The notes: generated by a model from the letters alone, not told the origin. A stretch of DNA of 64,000 nt from Ferdinandcohnia sp047238305 (GCF_047238305.1 NZ_JBDFMO010000001.1:3720001-3784000); one strand, 5' to 3'; counted from the stretch's first letter, positions 8,039 through 17,415 are shown. Numbers and translations: made by a program.

Positions 8039-9991
8039 GTTATTTTCTTTTGTTTCTTTCTGGTCTGTTGCTTCGCCAAGGTGGATCCGTAATGTTGTCC
8101 CTTCTTGAACCCGTTCTCCTGCATTTGGTGCCTGGTCAACAACCACATTTCCTTCTCCACTTATATCTAATTTGATATTCATTAATTGCTGCTGTAATTC
8201 CCGTTTTGTTAATCCAATTACATTTGGAACCTCGAGATATTTTTTATCCGTCCACAATCTGATTTCTTTTTCAATCTGATTATCTCTCTTCTCAATTCCT
8301 AGCAACGGTAGGCTTTCACGCATGATATTTCCAACGATTGGTGCTGCAACAACCCCACCAAATTGAACAGTACCCTTCGGATTATCAACAGCTATATAGA
8401 CGACAATCTGCGGGTCATCTGCAGGTGCAAAGCCAATAAATGATACAATATGGTTATTTTGAAGGTAGCCGCCACCCTTTTTGGATTTTTGAGCTGTACC
8501 AGTCTTTCCACCTACACGGTATCCATCCACATATGCGCCTCCTCCAGAACCTCTTGCTACAACACTTTCTAGTGCATATCTTACTTGTTTAGACGTTTCT
8601 TCGGAAATGACTTTGCGTTTCGCAATAGGAGAATTACTTTTCACCACTTTTCCTGAAATAGGATCGATCCATTCCTTCGCGACATATGGCTGGTATAAGG
8701 TTCCACCATTTACAGCTGCAGAAACCGCTGCTACCTGTTGAATCGGCGTTACGGACACCCCTTGACCAAAGGCCGTTGTTGCTAATTCAACTGGACCTAC
8801 ATTTTCTGGTTTAAAGAGGATTCCAGTACCTTCTCCCTGAAGATCAATGCCTGTTTTTTGTCCAAATCCGAAATCACGAATATACTTAAACAATGTATCT
8901 TTCCCTAATCTTGTTCCTAACTCGACAAAACCAGGGTTACAAGAGTTTTGAACAACCTCTAGGAATGTTTGATGGCCATGTCCGCCTCGTTTCCAACATT
9001 TAAGTGTAGCTCCCCCGACCTTTACAAAACCTGGGTCATTAAAATGATCATTATCTAGATTTACTTTCCCTTCTTCTAATGAAGCAGCTAGAGTTATGAT
9101 CTTAAAGGTAGATCCTGGCTCGTAGGTGCTCCAAACAGGGAGATTACGGTTGTATACTTCTTGTGGAACATTTCGAAAGTTTGCTGGATCAAAATCAGGT
9201 CTTGAAGACATTCCTAAGATTTCACCATTATTGGGATTCATGGCAATCGCAATGATCCCATCTGGATTGTATTGTGCTTCGGCATTATCGAGTTCACGTT
9301 CAATAAGGGATTGAATTCTCGTATCAATCGTTAGCTTTAAGTCAAGACCATCCTTAGGCGGTATATAGTCATCAGCGATATCTGGCATTCTTCTTCCTTT
9401 TGCATCGGAATAGAATTGCACACTTCCTTTTTCACCCTTTAACTCTTCATCATAACTTTTCTCCAGTCCTGTTAGCCCTTGATTATCAATCCCAGCAAAA
9501 CCTAATACATGCGAAAGATAGCTACCAAATGGATAATGACGTTTCGAGTCCTCAGCTATGTATACACCCTTAATTCCAAGTGCTCGAACTTCATTCGCTT
9601 TTTCGTGAGAAATCTTTCTTCCCTCTGGATTGATATAGACTTTTGATTCATTTTCAGTTATTTTTTTATACGCTTTTTCTTTTGACATATTCAAAACAGC
9701 AGCAAGTTTTTCTGCTGCTTCTGCAGGATTTTCAATTTGCCGAGGAACGACTAGAACAGTTGGTGCACTCTGGTTCGTTGCAAGGACAACGTCATTTCGG
9801 TCAATGATTTTTCCTCGCTCCGGCTCAAATGGAATATCCCGGCTCCATGAATCCTTTGCCAGTGCCGTTAGCTTATTCCCAACGAAAAATTGAACATATC
9901 CCAGTCGAACATCAATAATCAAAAATAATAAAAACCCTATAAATAGTACTAATGAGAGTCTTTTTCGTACAGTAACATTCGAAACACGCAT
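8036..9991 (-). CDS. spoVD: sporulation-specific class B penicillin-binding protein SpoVD
   Basis: Transpeptidase that cross-links spore cortex peptidoglycan together with SpoVE; it is anchored in the outer forespore membrane. A single N-terminal membrane segment lies at residues about 12-30, then the PBP dimer domain, then the transpeptidase with STFK (Ser294), SCN (350-352) and KTG (496-498). One PASTA domain closes the protein (about 592-651). The start is ATG 9991 (MRVSNVTVRKR), preceded by AGGAGG; longer in-frame extension upstream lacks a site. It gives 651 aa. SpoVD rather than PBP2B is chosen by the single PASTA and by similarity. It is separated from pbpB by a terminator. Confidence 0.95.
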   Translation of the reverse strand: MRVSNVTVRKRLSLVLFIGFLLFLIIDVRLGYVQFFVGNKLTALAKDSWSRDIPFEPERGKIIDRNDVVLATNQSAPTVLVVPRQIENPAEAAEKLAAVLNMSKEKAYKKITENESKVYINPEGRKISHEKANEVRALGIKGVYIAEDSKRHYPFGSYLSHVLGFAGIDNQGLTGLEKSYDEELKGEKGSVQFYSDAKGRRMPDIADDYIPPKDGLDLKLTIDTRIQSLIERELDNAEAQYNPDGIIAIAMNPNNGEILGMSSRPDFDPANFRNVPQEVYNRNLPVWSTYEPGSTFKIITLAASLEEGKVNLDNDHFNDPGFVKVGGATLKCWKRGGHGHQTFLEVVQNSCNPGFVELGTRLGKDTLFKYIRDFGFGQKTGIDLQGEGTGILFKPENVGPVELATTAFGQGVSVTPIQQVAAVSAAVNGGTLYQPYVAKEWIDPISGKVVKSNSPIAKRKVISEETSKQVRYALESVVARGSGGGAYVDGYRVGGKTGTAQKSKKGGGYLQNNHIVSFIGFAPADDPQIVVYIAVDNPKGTVQFGGVVAAPIVGNIMRESLPLLGIEKRDNQIEKEIRLWTDKKYLEVPNVIGLTKRELQQQLMNIKLDISGEGNVVVDQAPNAGERVQEGTTLRIHLGEATDQKETKENN

Positions 9992-10094
9992 ATAGATGTA
10001 CCTCCTATTAAACTTACAAATCAAGGCTCGTCTAAATATATGCTTGTACAAGAATGAATAGAACGATCGTATCGATATTAGATTACTTGGCCAT

Positions 10095-10124
10095 AAAAAA
10101 AGGAACTGAAAAATCAGTTCCTTT
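10095..10124 (-). terminator. terminator overlapping the 3' end of pbpB
   Basis: On the minus strand AAAGGAACTGA, a 4-nt loop and TCAGTTCCTTT are followed by further Ts. The left arm includes the last pbpB codons and stop. It insulates spoVD from the vegetative division operon. Confidence 0.8.
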
Positions 10125-12342
10125 CTTGTTCCTTCTCACTATTCTCTTCATCTGCTGGTTCTTCTGCTGTTTCCTTTTGTGGAGTGTACGGTCGTTCTAA
10201 TTTGACTGATAATGTATCACCGTCTTTAATGATAGCCCCTGGTTCTAAGCTTTGTTGTACGACATACCCATTACCACTATATGAAACTTTAATATTTGTT
10301 AAATCAGCAATTCTCATAACATCTCTAATTGACCAATTTGTCATATCTGGCAAGGTCGCTTCCTGATCAGTAAGTAGAATGACCTGCTCGTTAGGTAGTA
10401 TTTTTTCACCTTGACTTGGACTTTGAGCGATAATATTCTTACCTTTACCAATAACAGTTGCTTTAAGCTTTAGCTTTTCTATTGAAGCTTTAGCCTCTTC
10501 AATTGACTTTCCTACATAAGAATCAACTTCAACTTCTTTATCTACATTCACATTATTTTCTGTTTTTTGCTCAATTGGTTGTATATTTAAATATTGTAAG
10601 CTGTTTTTCATCACATGATTAAATACCATCACAACAGGTTCGTGACCAATGTCTGTATCTTTAAGCTTAGGCTTCTCTACAGCTACATACACTATTAATT
10701 TTGGGTCATCCATCGGTGCCATACCTAGGAATGAGTATAAAAAGTTACCCCTTCCCGATAAGTACCCACCATGTGGACTTGGTATTTGGGCAGTACCTGT
10801 TTTCCCAGCAACTTGATAGCCTTCAAGATCATAGGCTTTTCCTGTACCATCTGTTACAACTTGGCGTAATAAATTCAACACTTTTTTAGACGTTTCTGCG
10901 GAAACAGGTTGTCCCGCGACTTGAGGCTTGTGATCAGAAACTGTTTTATCTGTATCAGGGTCGACGATTTTATCAACAACATATGGTTTCATCATCTTAC
11001 CGCCATTAGCGATTGCGGTTGCTGCTTGAATCTGCTGAATTGGAGTAACAGAGGATGCTTGACCAAATGCAGTTGAGACTCTATCAATCTCCCATTTAAA
11101 ATTGATCGTGTTTTGAACTTCACCTGCTAAATCGATGCCGGTTGGTCGATCAAGTCCAAAACGTCCCAAATACTCCAATAATTTATCCGTTCCTAATTGT
11201 TCATTAGCTATCTTTGCAAACGCAACGTTTGAGGATTTAAGAACACCTTCATCATAGGTAATTGTTCCCCAACCTCTCCTATTATGGTCACGAATTGTTT
11301 CTCCTCCAGCCGTATAGCTTCCTGAAGCAAAGGGTGCATTCCCATTATATACTCCTTCTTCAATCGCTGCTGCTAAGGTAAAGATTTTCATCGTTGAACC
11401 CGGTTCAAACGGATAGGCAATCACATCATTCAAGTAGTTTTCGATGTTACGAACATTTGGGTCAAAGCTCGGTCTGGACGACATTGCTAAGATTTCACCC
11501 GTTTTTGGATTTGCAACAACGCCAATGATTTTTTCAGGTTCATATTCCTTCATAGTCGTGTTCATGGCGTCCTCTAAAAACGTTTGAATTGTTTGATCAA
11601 TTGTTAAATAAACATCACTTCCATTGTCAGGAGCGACAATCTGCTCTTTTGCATCCGGTAATTTAAAGCCTTTCGTATCACTCTGGAATTTCATGTAACC
11701 ATCTTTTTCTCGAAGGTACTTATCAAGACTTTGTTCAATCCCCATCTTTCCGACCGTTTCCGTCTCTTTCGTTTTGGGATCAGTCACCATCTGAGCATAG
11801 CCAACAACATGTGAGGCAAAGGTTCCGTTCGGATAGTAGCGTTTTGATTCTCTTCTAAACGCAATACCAGGTAATTCTAAACTTTCAATTTCCTGTTTGA
11901 GTGATGTACTAATATCACGGCCAAAAGTCCCAAATTCAACTTGTTTTCTTTCGGGTTTTGTTAATATTTTATACATCTCATTCTCATCAATATTCAAGAG
12001 AGGTGAAAGTTTGCGAGCCGTTTCTTCAGGATCAACAACATGTTGTGGGTTATCTTTATCTACGGTTAAATCTTTATCAAGGATCGCGACAACAGTGTAA
12101 GAAGAAGTATCCTCAGCAATTGGATTTCCGTTACGGTCAAAAACCGTTCCTCGCTGTGCTTCAATTGTTCTTTGTTTCGTGTACTTTTCCTCTGCTAACG
12201 CCGCTAAAACTACACCATCAACCTTACCAGTACCTTGGATATACACAAATCTTGCTATTAATGTAAAAAAGAGCAAAGCAAATATTATACTAATAAATGC
12301 TGCTCCTCTATTTATATTGTTATTTTTAACCTTCATTTTCAT
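10114..12342 (-). CDS. pbpB: division class B penicillin-binding protein PBP2B
   Basis: Septal transpeptidase (FtsI/PBP2B) that works with FtsW, FtsL and DivIC at the division site. One N-terminal membrane helix (about 13-33), a PBP dimer domain, and a transpeptidase domain with STMK (Ser316), SSN (370-372) and KTG (514-516). Two PASTA repeats follow (about 600-715) and an acidic tail ends the 742-aa chain. Two PASTA domains and the place behind ftsL separate it from SpoVD. It starts 3 nt past the ftsL stop, so translation is probably coupled. Confidence 0.95.
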   Translation of the reverse strand: MKMKVKNNNINRGAAFISIIFALLFFTLIARFVYIQGTGKVDGVVLAALAEEKYTKQRTIEAQRGTVFDRNGNPIAEDTSSYTVVAILDKDLTVDKDNPQHVVDPEETARKLSPLLNIDENEMYKILTKPERKQVEFGTFGRDISTSLKQEIESLELPGIAFRRESKRYYPNGTFASHVVGYAQMVTDPKTKETETVGKMGIEQSLDKYLREKDGYMKFQSDTKGFKLPDAKEQIVAPDNGSDVYLTIDQTIQTFLEDAMNTTMKEYEPEKIIGVVANPKTGEILAMSSRPSFDPNVRNIENYLNDVIAYPFEPGSTMKIFTLAAAIEEGVYNGNAPFASGSYTAGGETIRDHNRRGWGTITYDEGVLKSSNVAFAKIANEQLGTDKLLEYLGRFGLDRPTGIDLAGEVQNTINFKWEIDRVSTAFGQASSVTPIQQIQAATAIANGGKMMKPYVVDKIVDPDTDKTVSDHKPQVAGQPVSAETSKKVLNLLRQVVTDGTGKAYDLEGYQVAGKTGTAQIPSPHGGYLSGRGNFLYSFLGMAPMDDPKLIVYVAVEKPKLKDTDIGHEPVVMVFNHVMKNSLQYLNIQPIEQKTENNVNVDKEVEVDSYVGKSIEEAKASIEKLKLKATVIGKGKNIIAQSPSQGEKILPNEQVILLTDQEATLPDMTNWSIRDVMRIADLTNIKVSYSGNGYVVQQSLEPGAIIKDGDTLSVKLERPYTPQKETAEEPADEENSEKEQERN

Positions 12343-12345
12343 GGT

Positions 12346-12708
12346 TTAGTTCCCTTGAACAACTTTCACATTGTTTTGATTTAAAACAAGGCCAAGTTCT
12401 CTCGCTTTTTCCCAAAGACGTTCGTATTCACTTAATTCTTGGACTTGTACATAAAGGTCATTATTTGTTTTTGTTTGTTGACTAATTGATGCTTCGATTT
12501 GTTGGATTTCGATGTTTGTATGATAGATCGATACTTGATTAGATATGATATGAATTGCGCAGAACATTACAGCTGCGGAGAATATAATCCCTAATACCTT
12601 TTCTCCTAACGTAAATCGAAACTTCTTTCTAATTGTTGGTCGTGTCTTCGGTGTCTGATCTGGTTGGTAGTTTTCTGTTTGCCTTACTTTGTATGCTAAA
12701 TTACCCAT
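12346..12708 (-). CDS. ftsL: cell division protein FtsL
   Basis: Small bitopic divisome protein that with DivIC and DivIB activates FtsW-PBP2B. A basic cytoplasmic N-terminus (about 35 residues) precedes one membrane helix (about 37-57) and an extracellular coiled coil (IEIQQIEASISQQ...). The start is the second of two adjacent ATGs (MGNLAYKV), 6 nt after AGGAGG and matching the B. subtilis start MSNLAY. It has 120 aa and lies between rsmH and pbpB. Confidence 0.93.
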   Translation of the reverse strand: MGNLAYKVRQTENYQPDQTPKTRPTIRKKFRFTLGEKVLGIIFSAAVMFCAIHIISNQVSIYHTNIEIQQIEASISQQTKTNNDLYVQVQELSEYERLWEKARELGLVLNQNNVKVVQGN

Positions 12709-12744
12709 CATATCCCTCCTCAAGTACCTATCGTAATATATTGT

Positions 12745-13677
12745 TTAAAGCCTTTCCGCGATTCTTAACTTTGCAGAACGAGCCCTCTTGTTCGCCTCAA
12801 TTTCTTCTTCTGTAGGTAATATCGGCTTTCTTGTAATAAGTTTTAATTTCGGTTTGTATTCATCAGGAATAATCGGAATCCCAGGTGGTAGGGGCGGACC
12901 TTCACTTGCCTTTTTAAAAGTAACTTTACAAATTCTGTCCTCTAGTGAGTGAAAAGTAATAACACTCACTCTCCCTCCTGTTGCAAGTAGTTCAATTGAC
13001 TGTTGAATCGCATTTTCAAATACTTTCAACTCATCGTTAACCGCAATTCGAATTGCTTGAAAAATCCTTTTTGCCGGATGTCCACCAGTTCTTCTTGCTG
13101 CAGCCGGAATACCTTCTTTAATTAATTCCACCAATTCTCCAGTGGTTTCAATTGTTTTCTTTTCTCGTGCAGCCTCTATTTTTCTAGCAATTTGTTTTGA
13201 AAACTTCTCTTCACCGTATTGAAAAAAGATCCTTACCATTTGCTCATATGACCAATGGTTTACGATGTCATACGCAGATAATGCTGCATCTTGATCCATG
13301 CGCATATCAAGTGGGGCATCGTGGTGATAGCTAAATCCTCTTTCCGGGGTGTCCAATTGTGGGGATGAAACACCTAAATCAAACAAAATGCCATCAACAG
13401 CTGTTACACCTTGTTCATGTAATTTTTCAGTTATGTTTGCAAAATTACTTTTGATGATCGTAACAATATCACCATATTTCGCAAGCTTGTCCTTTGCATT
13501 TTCGATCGCAATATCATCTTGATCAAACGCATATAGCTTACCTTTGGTTGAAAGCTTTGAAGCTATGTATGAGCTATGTCCTGCTCCACCAAGTGTGCAG
13601 TCTACATAAATGCCATCTGGGTCAATCTTTAATCCATTTACAGCCTCTTCTAATAGAACAGTTTTGTGTTCGAACAT
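12745..13677 (-). CDS. rsmH: 16S rRNA m4C1402 methyltransferase RsmH (MraW)
   Basis: SAM-dependent methyltransferase acting on N4 of C1402 in the 16S rRNA decoding centre. The SAM motif VDCTLGGAGHS, the FDQDD acidic loop, and GILFDLGVSSPQLD and VITFHSLEDR typical of RsmH are present. The start is ATG 13677 (MFEHKTVLL) with GAGGTG 5 nt upstream; in-frame codons before it have no site. It has 310 aa. It sits second in the dcw operon after mraZ. Confidence 0.96.
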   Translation of the reverse strand: MFEHKTVLLEEAVNGLKIDPDGIYVDCTLGGAGHSSYIASKLSTKGKLYAFDQDDIAIENAKDKLAKYGDIVTIIKSNFANITEKLHEQGVTAVDGILFDLGVSSPQLDTPERGFSYHHDAPLDMRMDQDAALSAYDIVNHWSYEQMVRIFFQYGEEKFSKQIARKIEAAREKKTIETTGELVELIKEGIPAAARRTGGHPAKRIFQAIRIAVNDELKVFENAIQQSIELLATGGRVSVITFHSLEDRICKVTFKKASEGPPLPPGIPIIPDEYKPKLKLITRKPILPTEEEIEANKRARSAKLRIAERL

Positions 13678-13735
13678 GTTAGCACCTCTTATAATCATCT
13701 GTGTAATATCCTTACTAGCATTTCACAAAGAATAA

Positions 13736-14167
13736 TTATATATCAAAACCGATCATATTTTCAGCTATATCAGAAAAAGATTCCTCAGAAGCGGCGAAAT
13801 ATTCTTCCCACTTATCCTTACTCCATATTTCTATACGGTTTGATACTCCTAGAACCACACATTCCTTTTCAAGTCCTGCATATGAAAGAAGGGGTGATGC
13901 AATATTCACTCTTCCTTGTTTATCAAGTTCACATTCAATGGCTCCAGAAAAGAAAAATCGTGTGAAAGCACGGGCGTCTTTTTTAGTTAAAGGGAGTGTC
14001 TTTAACTTTTCTTCAAGTATTTTCCATTCTGATTGTGGGTAACCGAACAAACACTGATCAAGCCCTCTCGTTAAGACAAATGTTTCACCAAGATTGTCTC
14101 GGAACTTAGCAGGTATAATCATTCGGCCTTTCATATCAACAGTATGATGGTATTCTCCCATGAACAT
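13736..14167 (-). CDS. mraZ: transcriptional regulator MraZ
   Basis: DNA-binding protein with two SpoVT-AbrB-like half domains (MFMGEYHHTVDMKGRMIIP and CELDKQGRVNIAS) that assembles into a ring and in the organisms studied represses its own dcw operon. The start MFMGEYHH (14167) is chosen by family conservation, 9 nt after GTGGGGA; two earlier in-frame ATGs sit closer to that site. It has 143 aa. A triple 10-bp-spaced repeat lies just upstream. Confidence 0.95.
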   Translation of the reverse strand: MFMGEYHHTVDMKGRMIIPAKFRDNLGETFVLTRGLDQCLFGYPQSEWKILEEKLKTLPLTKKDARAFTRFFFSGAIECELDKQGRVNIASPLLSYAGLEKECVVLGVSNRIEIWSKDKWEEYFAASEESFSDIAENMIGFDI

Positions 14168-14193
14168 ATCCATTGTCCCCACTTTCTGTATTT

Positions 14194-14223
14194 ATCTTAC
14201 CACAATCCCCCACTTTCCACCAC
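14194..14223 (-). promoter_or_regulatory. MraZ-type repeat operator and -10 element of the dcw operon
   Basis: On the minus strand three GTGG boxes occur with an exact 10-bp period (plus-strand CCAC at 14220, 14210, 14200), as expected for known MraZ operators with short G-rich direct repeats. They run straight into TGGTAAGAT, a plausible extended -10. Binding here would cover the promoter and give autorepression. The site is seen directly; its use is inferred. Confidence 0.65.
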
Positions 14224-14245
14224 CAGTTTTTATAATTTTTTACCA

Positions 14246-14279
14246 AATAAAAAAAATCCCCGGAAATTCCGAGGATTTT
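14246..14279 (-). terminator. terminator of bshC
   Basis: On the minus strand AAAATCCTCGGAA / TTCCGGGGATTTT with a 1-nt centre is followed by eight Ts. It separates the bshC operon from mraZ. Confidence 0.85.
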
Positions 14280-14288
14280 CAATACGAA

Positions 14289-15914
14289 CTACATCTTTAT
14301 CACTTTATGTTTTCCGTTAAATTCAAACGGAAGAGCTAATAAATCTTTGATAAAATCGTCGCCATATTTATTTAAATAGTAAAAAACATTCCATAATCTC
14401 TCCTGTGGGGAGCCAAGTGGTAGAAGTGATTTTTCAATTCGTTCAAAACGATTCAATTCAATTTCATTACGTTTTAAAATACTTCGGCTGAATGTTTTTT
14501 TTAGGAAATCTAATTGTGATTGAATATTCTGGGCGTTCTTTAATAAAAGATCGGCCAGCCCAGGATCCACTTCTAGCCCCACATTTCTAACCTTTTTATG
14601 AATTTGCTCGACTTCTTTTTTTGCTTCTGAGATGATCCCGTCGACATCAGCTGTTTGTTTTTCCATCCATGTTTCTTTCGCTTTTGCAAGCTCCCCTGAC
14701 AACACCGCTTGAATTGTCAAGCCAATTTCTTCTATATTAGATTCAATTGCTCTTTCTACGATTGTCATCATTAACCGTGGAACGACAGGTGGCATCTTTA
14801 TTTCCATCACTTCAAATACCTTTTTAAGTTCTGCCCAGTAAGATACTTCACCGGGTCCTGAAATAAAAGCAAGTGTTGGAAATAAGAACTCCTGCATAAC
14901 TGGTCTTGTTACTACATTATTGCTTAGTAATTCCGGTTTTTCTTTCGCAATTTCAAGCAATTCGTTGCCACAAAGGATACACTCATTATTTTTCCCACTG
15001 AAAATATCATGTTCCACATTGTACTCAAGCAAAATCCGTTCATCATTTTGCGTATAAAAAAGGTTTGCACTGGATTCATTCATATCAATTGTTTTAGGGT
15101 ATTGATAAGTTGATAAAACTTCCTGTTGCACTAACAATGAATCATGAATCTCTCTGTTTTTTTCAATCATCTTTTTAAAATAAGGTGATTGAAGGGCTCT
15201 AATTTCTTTTGTACCTGAATCCACAAGAACCAGTCCGGCTTCTCCAAAAAGTTCATTGATAATCTGTATAAAAAAATCAACGTATGTCTTTGATTTTTCC
15301 ACAAATCCATTCAAAAGTTCTAAAAGACGATTCGTATGATTGGTTTCACCGTACGTCTCAAACACTTCTTCAATCCATTCCATGAAGCCATTCTGTTCAA
15401 TTTCTATTGAAGAGACCATTGTCTTACGGTTGTGATATTGTGGAACTGCTCTTTTTCGAATGCCACTTTGAAGATTGACATAGAGATGATTGATTTCTGC
15501 AAAATCATGGTCCTCTCCAGCAATCCAAAATACCGGTATAACAGGCACATTTAATTTTTCCTCTTGTTCTTTTGCAAGCTTAATAATAGAAACTATTTTA
15601 TGTATCGTATATAACGGGCCAGTCAATACACCTGCTTGCTGTCCGCCAATCACCACAACACTCTGTGGGTCTAATAGCTTGTGTATATTCTCTATCGTAT
15701 TCGGATGATAATTTAATCGTCTATTAAAAGAAACTAAATGCTCTACTAGTTTCTCACGTTCAAAATGTCTCTTTTCTAACTCTTTTTTTCTCACCTCATA
15801 CATAAGGGGAGATTGGATATCGCAATCAAAAAATTTATGTATATCCATTTTATTAGAAAGATAATCGTTCACTAATCGATTTGAAGATGGCAATGAGAGA
15901 TCCAAAACCTCCAT
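14289..15914 (-). CDS. bshC: bacillithiol biosynthesis cysteine-adding enzyme BshC
   Basis: Assigned the last step of bacillithiol synthesis, addition of cysteine to GlcN-malate. The 541-aa length and the motifs VVVIGGQQAGVLTGPLYT, VFWIAGEDHDFAEI and the C-terminal coiled-coil region (about residues 395-480) match the BshC/YllA family. RBS AAGGAAG lies upstream of the ATG. In B. subtilis the gene is likewise between ylbQ (panE) and mraZ. It implies bacillithiol as the main low-molecular-weight thiol. Confidence 0.95.
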   Translation of the reverse strand: MEVLDLSLPSSNRLVNDYLSNKMDIHKFFDCDIQSPLMYEVRKKELEKRHFEREKLVEHLVSFNRRLNYHPNTIENIHKLLDPQSVVVIGGQQAGVLTGPLYTIHKIVSIIKLAKEQEEKLNVPVIPVFWIAGEDHDFAEINHLYVNLQSGIRKRAVPQYHNRKTMVSSIEIEQNGFMEWIEEVFETYGETNHTNRLLELLNGFVEKSKTYVDFFIQIINELFGEAGLVLVDSGTKEIRALQSPYFKKMIEKNREIHDSLLVQQEVLSTYQYPKTIDMNESSANLFYTQNDERILLEYNVEHDIFSGKNNECILCGNELLEIAKEKPELLSNNVVTRPVMQEFLFPTLAFISGPGEVSYWAELKKVFEVMEIKMPPVVPRLMMTIVERAIESNIEEIGLTIQAVLSGELAKAKETWMEKQTADVDGIISEAKKEVEQIHKKVRNVGLEVDPGLADLLLKNAQNIQSQLDFLKKTFSRSILKRNEIELNRFERIEKSLLPLGSPQERLWNVFYYLNKYGDDFIKDLLALPFEFNGKHKVIKM

Positions 15915-16011
15915 AAATTCTTGTTCTTCCTTTCCTATCCAGTTTATATCTTAGTTGAGTATAGCACGCTTTTTTGAGAATCCAAAAATTACTGCTCAAT
16001 GATTTGTAAAT

Positions 16012-16398
16012 TTATGCTGTCACAAAAATTCGTTGAACGAGTCCGATAAGTAGTAAAAGAAAATACGCAACCGTGGAAGCAAGGAAAACGAAACGCCAAG
16101 ACTTCCTTAACACTTTCACTGTTTCAATTGCATGGCTTTTCCTCCAAGTAATATAGCCAATAAACAAAACGGTCATAAGGAGGATTAAGAGGATTAGCCA
16201 AAGCAAGCTTTTGCCAACAATCACAAGTAATAAATAATGCACTGCAATAAGAAAAAATACGGTCGTAACATCAACCGATAGAAAAAAAGATTTTCGGGTG
16301 TTTTTTATAATGAATCTACTAATCAAATAGACTAGGATGAATCCTAGTAGTGGAATTGTTACAAACGTCGCAGCTATTCCGGCAAAAAAGTCGACCAT
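16012..16398 (-). CDS. DUF3397 family membrane protein
   Basis: A 128-aa hydrophobic protein with four predicted membrane segments (about 8-27, 43-61, 64-84, 105-124) and short basic loops (RFIIKNTRK, WRKSHAIETVKVLRKSWR). The location between panE and bshC fits the DUF3397 family of Bacillaceae. It starts 3 nt after the panE stop, so the two are probably co-translated. No function is known to me. Confidence 0.75.
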   Translation of the reverse strand: MVDFFAGIAATFVTIPLLGFILVYLISRFIIKNTRKSFFLSVDVTTVFFLIAVHYLLLVIVGKSLLWLILLILLMTVLFIGYITWRKSHAIETVKVLRKSWRFVFLASTVAYFLLLLIGLVQRIFVTA

Positions 16399-16401
16399 TC
16401 C

Positions 16402-17277
16402 TTATCCCCCTTCAGTTTCAAAACCTTTTATAGAATAATATAAAAATTGTGTAATCGCTACTTCCACGTTCTTTTTTACTGCTTCTGCTAAAACATAACC
16501 TAGAATGGCATCTATTTCTGTTCTTCTTCCTTCTTCAATATCGCGCAGCATGGATGATTTGTTTTGGGCTGTATTTTCACAAATCGTCTTCACAAGTTTC
16601 CACATTTTTTCATGATTAGAAGGTATGACAGAGATGATTTCATCGAATAATGCTTTCATTTGGTTCTGAAAATAAGTATTTTCTAGCAACCTCCCATTCT
16701 TAACACCATAAATGGCCGTTAATGGGTTGATGACAGCATTTGCAATTAGCTTCGATGTTACTATCTCATACCAATTGTCATGGTATTCAATTAAAAACTC
16801 ATTGAGGTTAAGGCTGAATGCCTTATTTTCACCTTTAATTGCAGCTATTTTCGTCCGACCGACACCTGTGTGGATGACTCGGTTTTCACTTACTTTTAGT
16901 GCTCCATGTTCAACAACACCCACAAGAATCCTAGGGTTCCTCAATTTTTCAACGATGTCGATGTGGCTCATTCCATTTTGAAGGAAGCAGACCGTATGTA
17001 CTTTCTCTAAGTCCAGGGTTTTTGATAAAATTTCTTCTAATATGTATTGTTTTACTGCAAAGATAACCATGTCTTCTTGTATTACAGATGTTGAGCTTGT
17101 AACAGCTTGTACTCTATATGTTTTTGACGTATTTTGTTGATCAATGGTTACACCATTTTGGTTTATTTCGTTTGCTTGGTGTTCGGTTCGTGTATAGATG
17201 GTTACTTCATGTTGTTCTGCCAAATATCCCGCAAAAAGCAATCCGATGGACCCACCACCAATGATTCCAATTTTCAT
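16402..17277 (-). CDS. panE: 2-dehydropantoate 2-reductase PanE
   Basis: NADPH-dependent reduction of ketopantoate to pantoate for coenzyme A synthesis. The N-terminal Rossmann loop MKIGIIGGGSIGLLFAGYL, the central VKQY loop with the family Lys, the SKLIANAVINPLTAIYG helix with Lys and Asn, and a helical C-terminal domain are present. It has 291 aa. GGAG lies 8 nt upstream of the ATG, inside a 5-codon leader ORF whose stop overlaps this start (ATGA). The order panE-bshC-mraZ is as in B. subtilis. Confidence 0.93.
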   Translation of the reverse strand: MKIGIIGGGSIGLLFAGYLAEQHEVTIYTRTEHQANEINQNGVTIDQQNTSKTYRVQAVTSSTSVIQEDMVIFAVKQYILEEILSKTLDLEKVHTVCFLQNGMSHIDIVEKLRNPRILVGVVEHGALKVSENRVIHTGVGRTKIAAIKGENKAFSLNLNEFLIEYHDNWYEIVTSKLIANAVINPLTAIYGVKNGRLLENTYFQNQMKALFDEIISVIPSNHEKMWKLVKTICENTAQNKSSMLRDIEEGRRTEIDAILGYVLAEAVKKNVEVAITQFLYYSIKGFETEGG

Positions 17278-17291
17278 TGCCCCAACTCCAT
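17274..17291 (-). CDS. possible 5-codon leader ORF overlapping the panE start
   Basis: On the minus strand AAAGGGAG, 8 nt and then ATG open the peptide MELGQ, whose TGA overlaps the panE ATG (ATGA). The good site and the overlap suggest translational coupling. It is too short to be supported by coding statistics. Confidence 0.35.
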   Translation of the reverse strand: MELGQ

Positions 17292-17381
17292 AGTTTGTTC
17301 TCCCTTTATTTTACCAAAAAGTCCGACAAAATGCCTAGTACATCGACTATAAAAATAAATGTGTAAAAACGTATTAACATG

Positions 17382-17415
17382 ACAAAACCCCAAAGTTCCT
17401 TCTTTGGGGTTTTGT
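17382..17415 (-). terminator. terminator of the acyl-CoA carboxylase operon
   Basis: ACAAAACCCCAAAG pairs perfectly with CTTTGGGGTTTTGT around TTCCTT, 10 nt past the beta subunit stop on the minus strand. The run TTTTG lies within the stem end. Confidence 0.85.

Noticed and set aside
9992..10113. Sigma-E promoter of spoVD
   Set aside because: Expected from B. subtilis, but I found no convincing -35/-10 pair with proper spacing in this gap.
11897..12266. Two overlapping plus-strand frames antisense to pbpB (67 and 102 codons)
   Set aside because: Opposite conserved PBP2B sequence and low-complexity hydrophobic translations; shadows.
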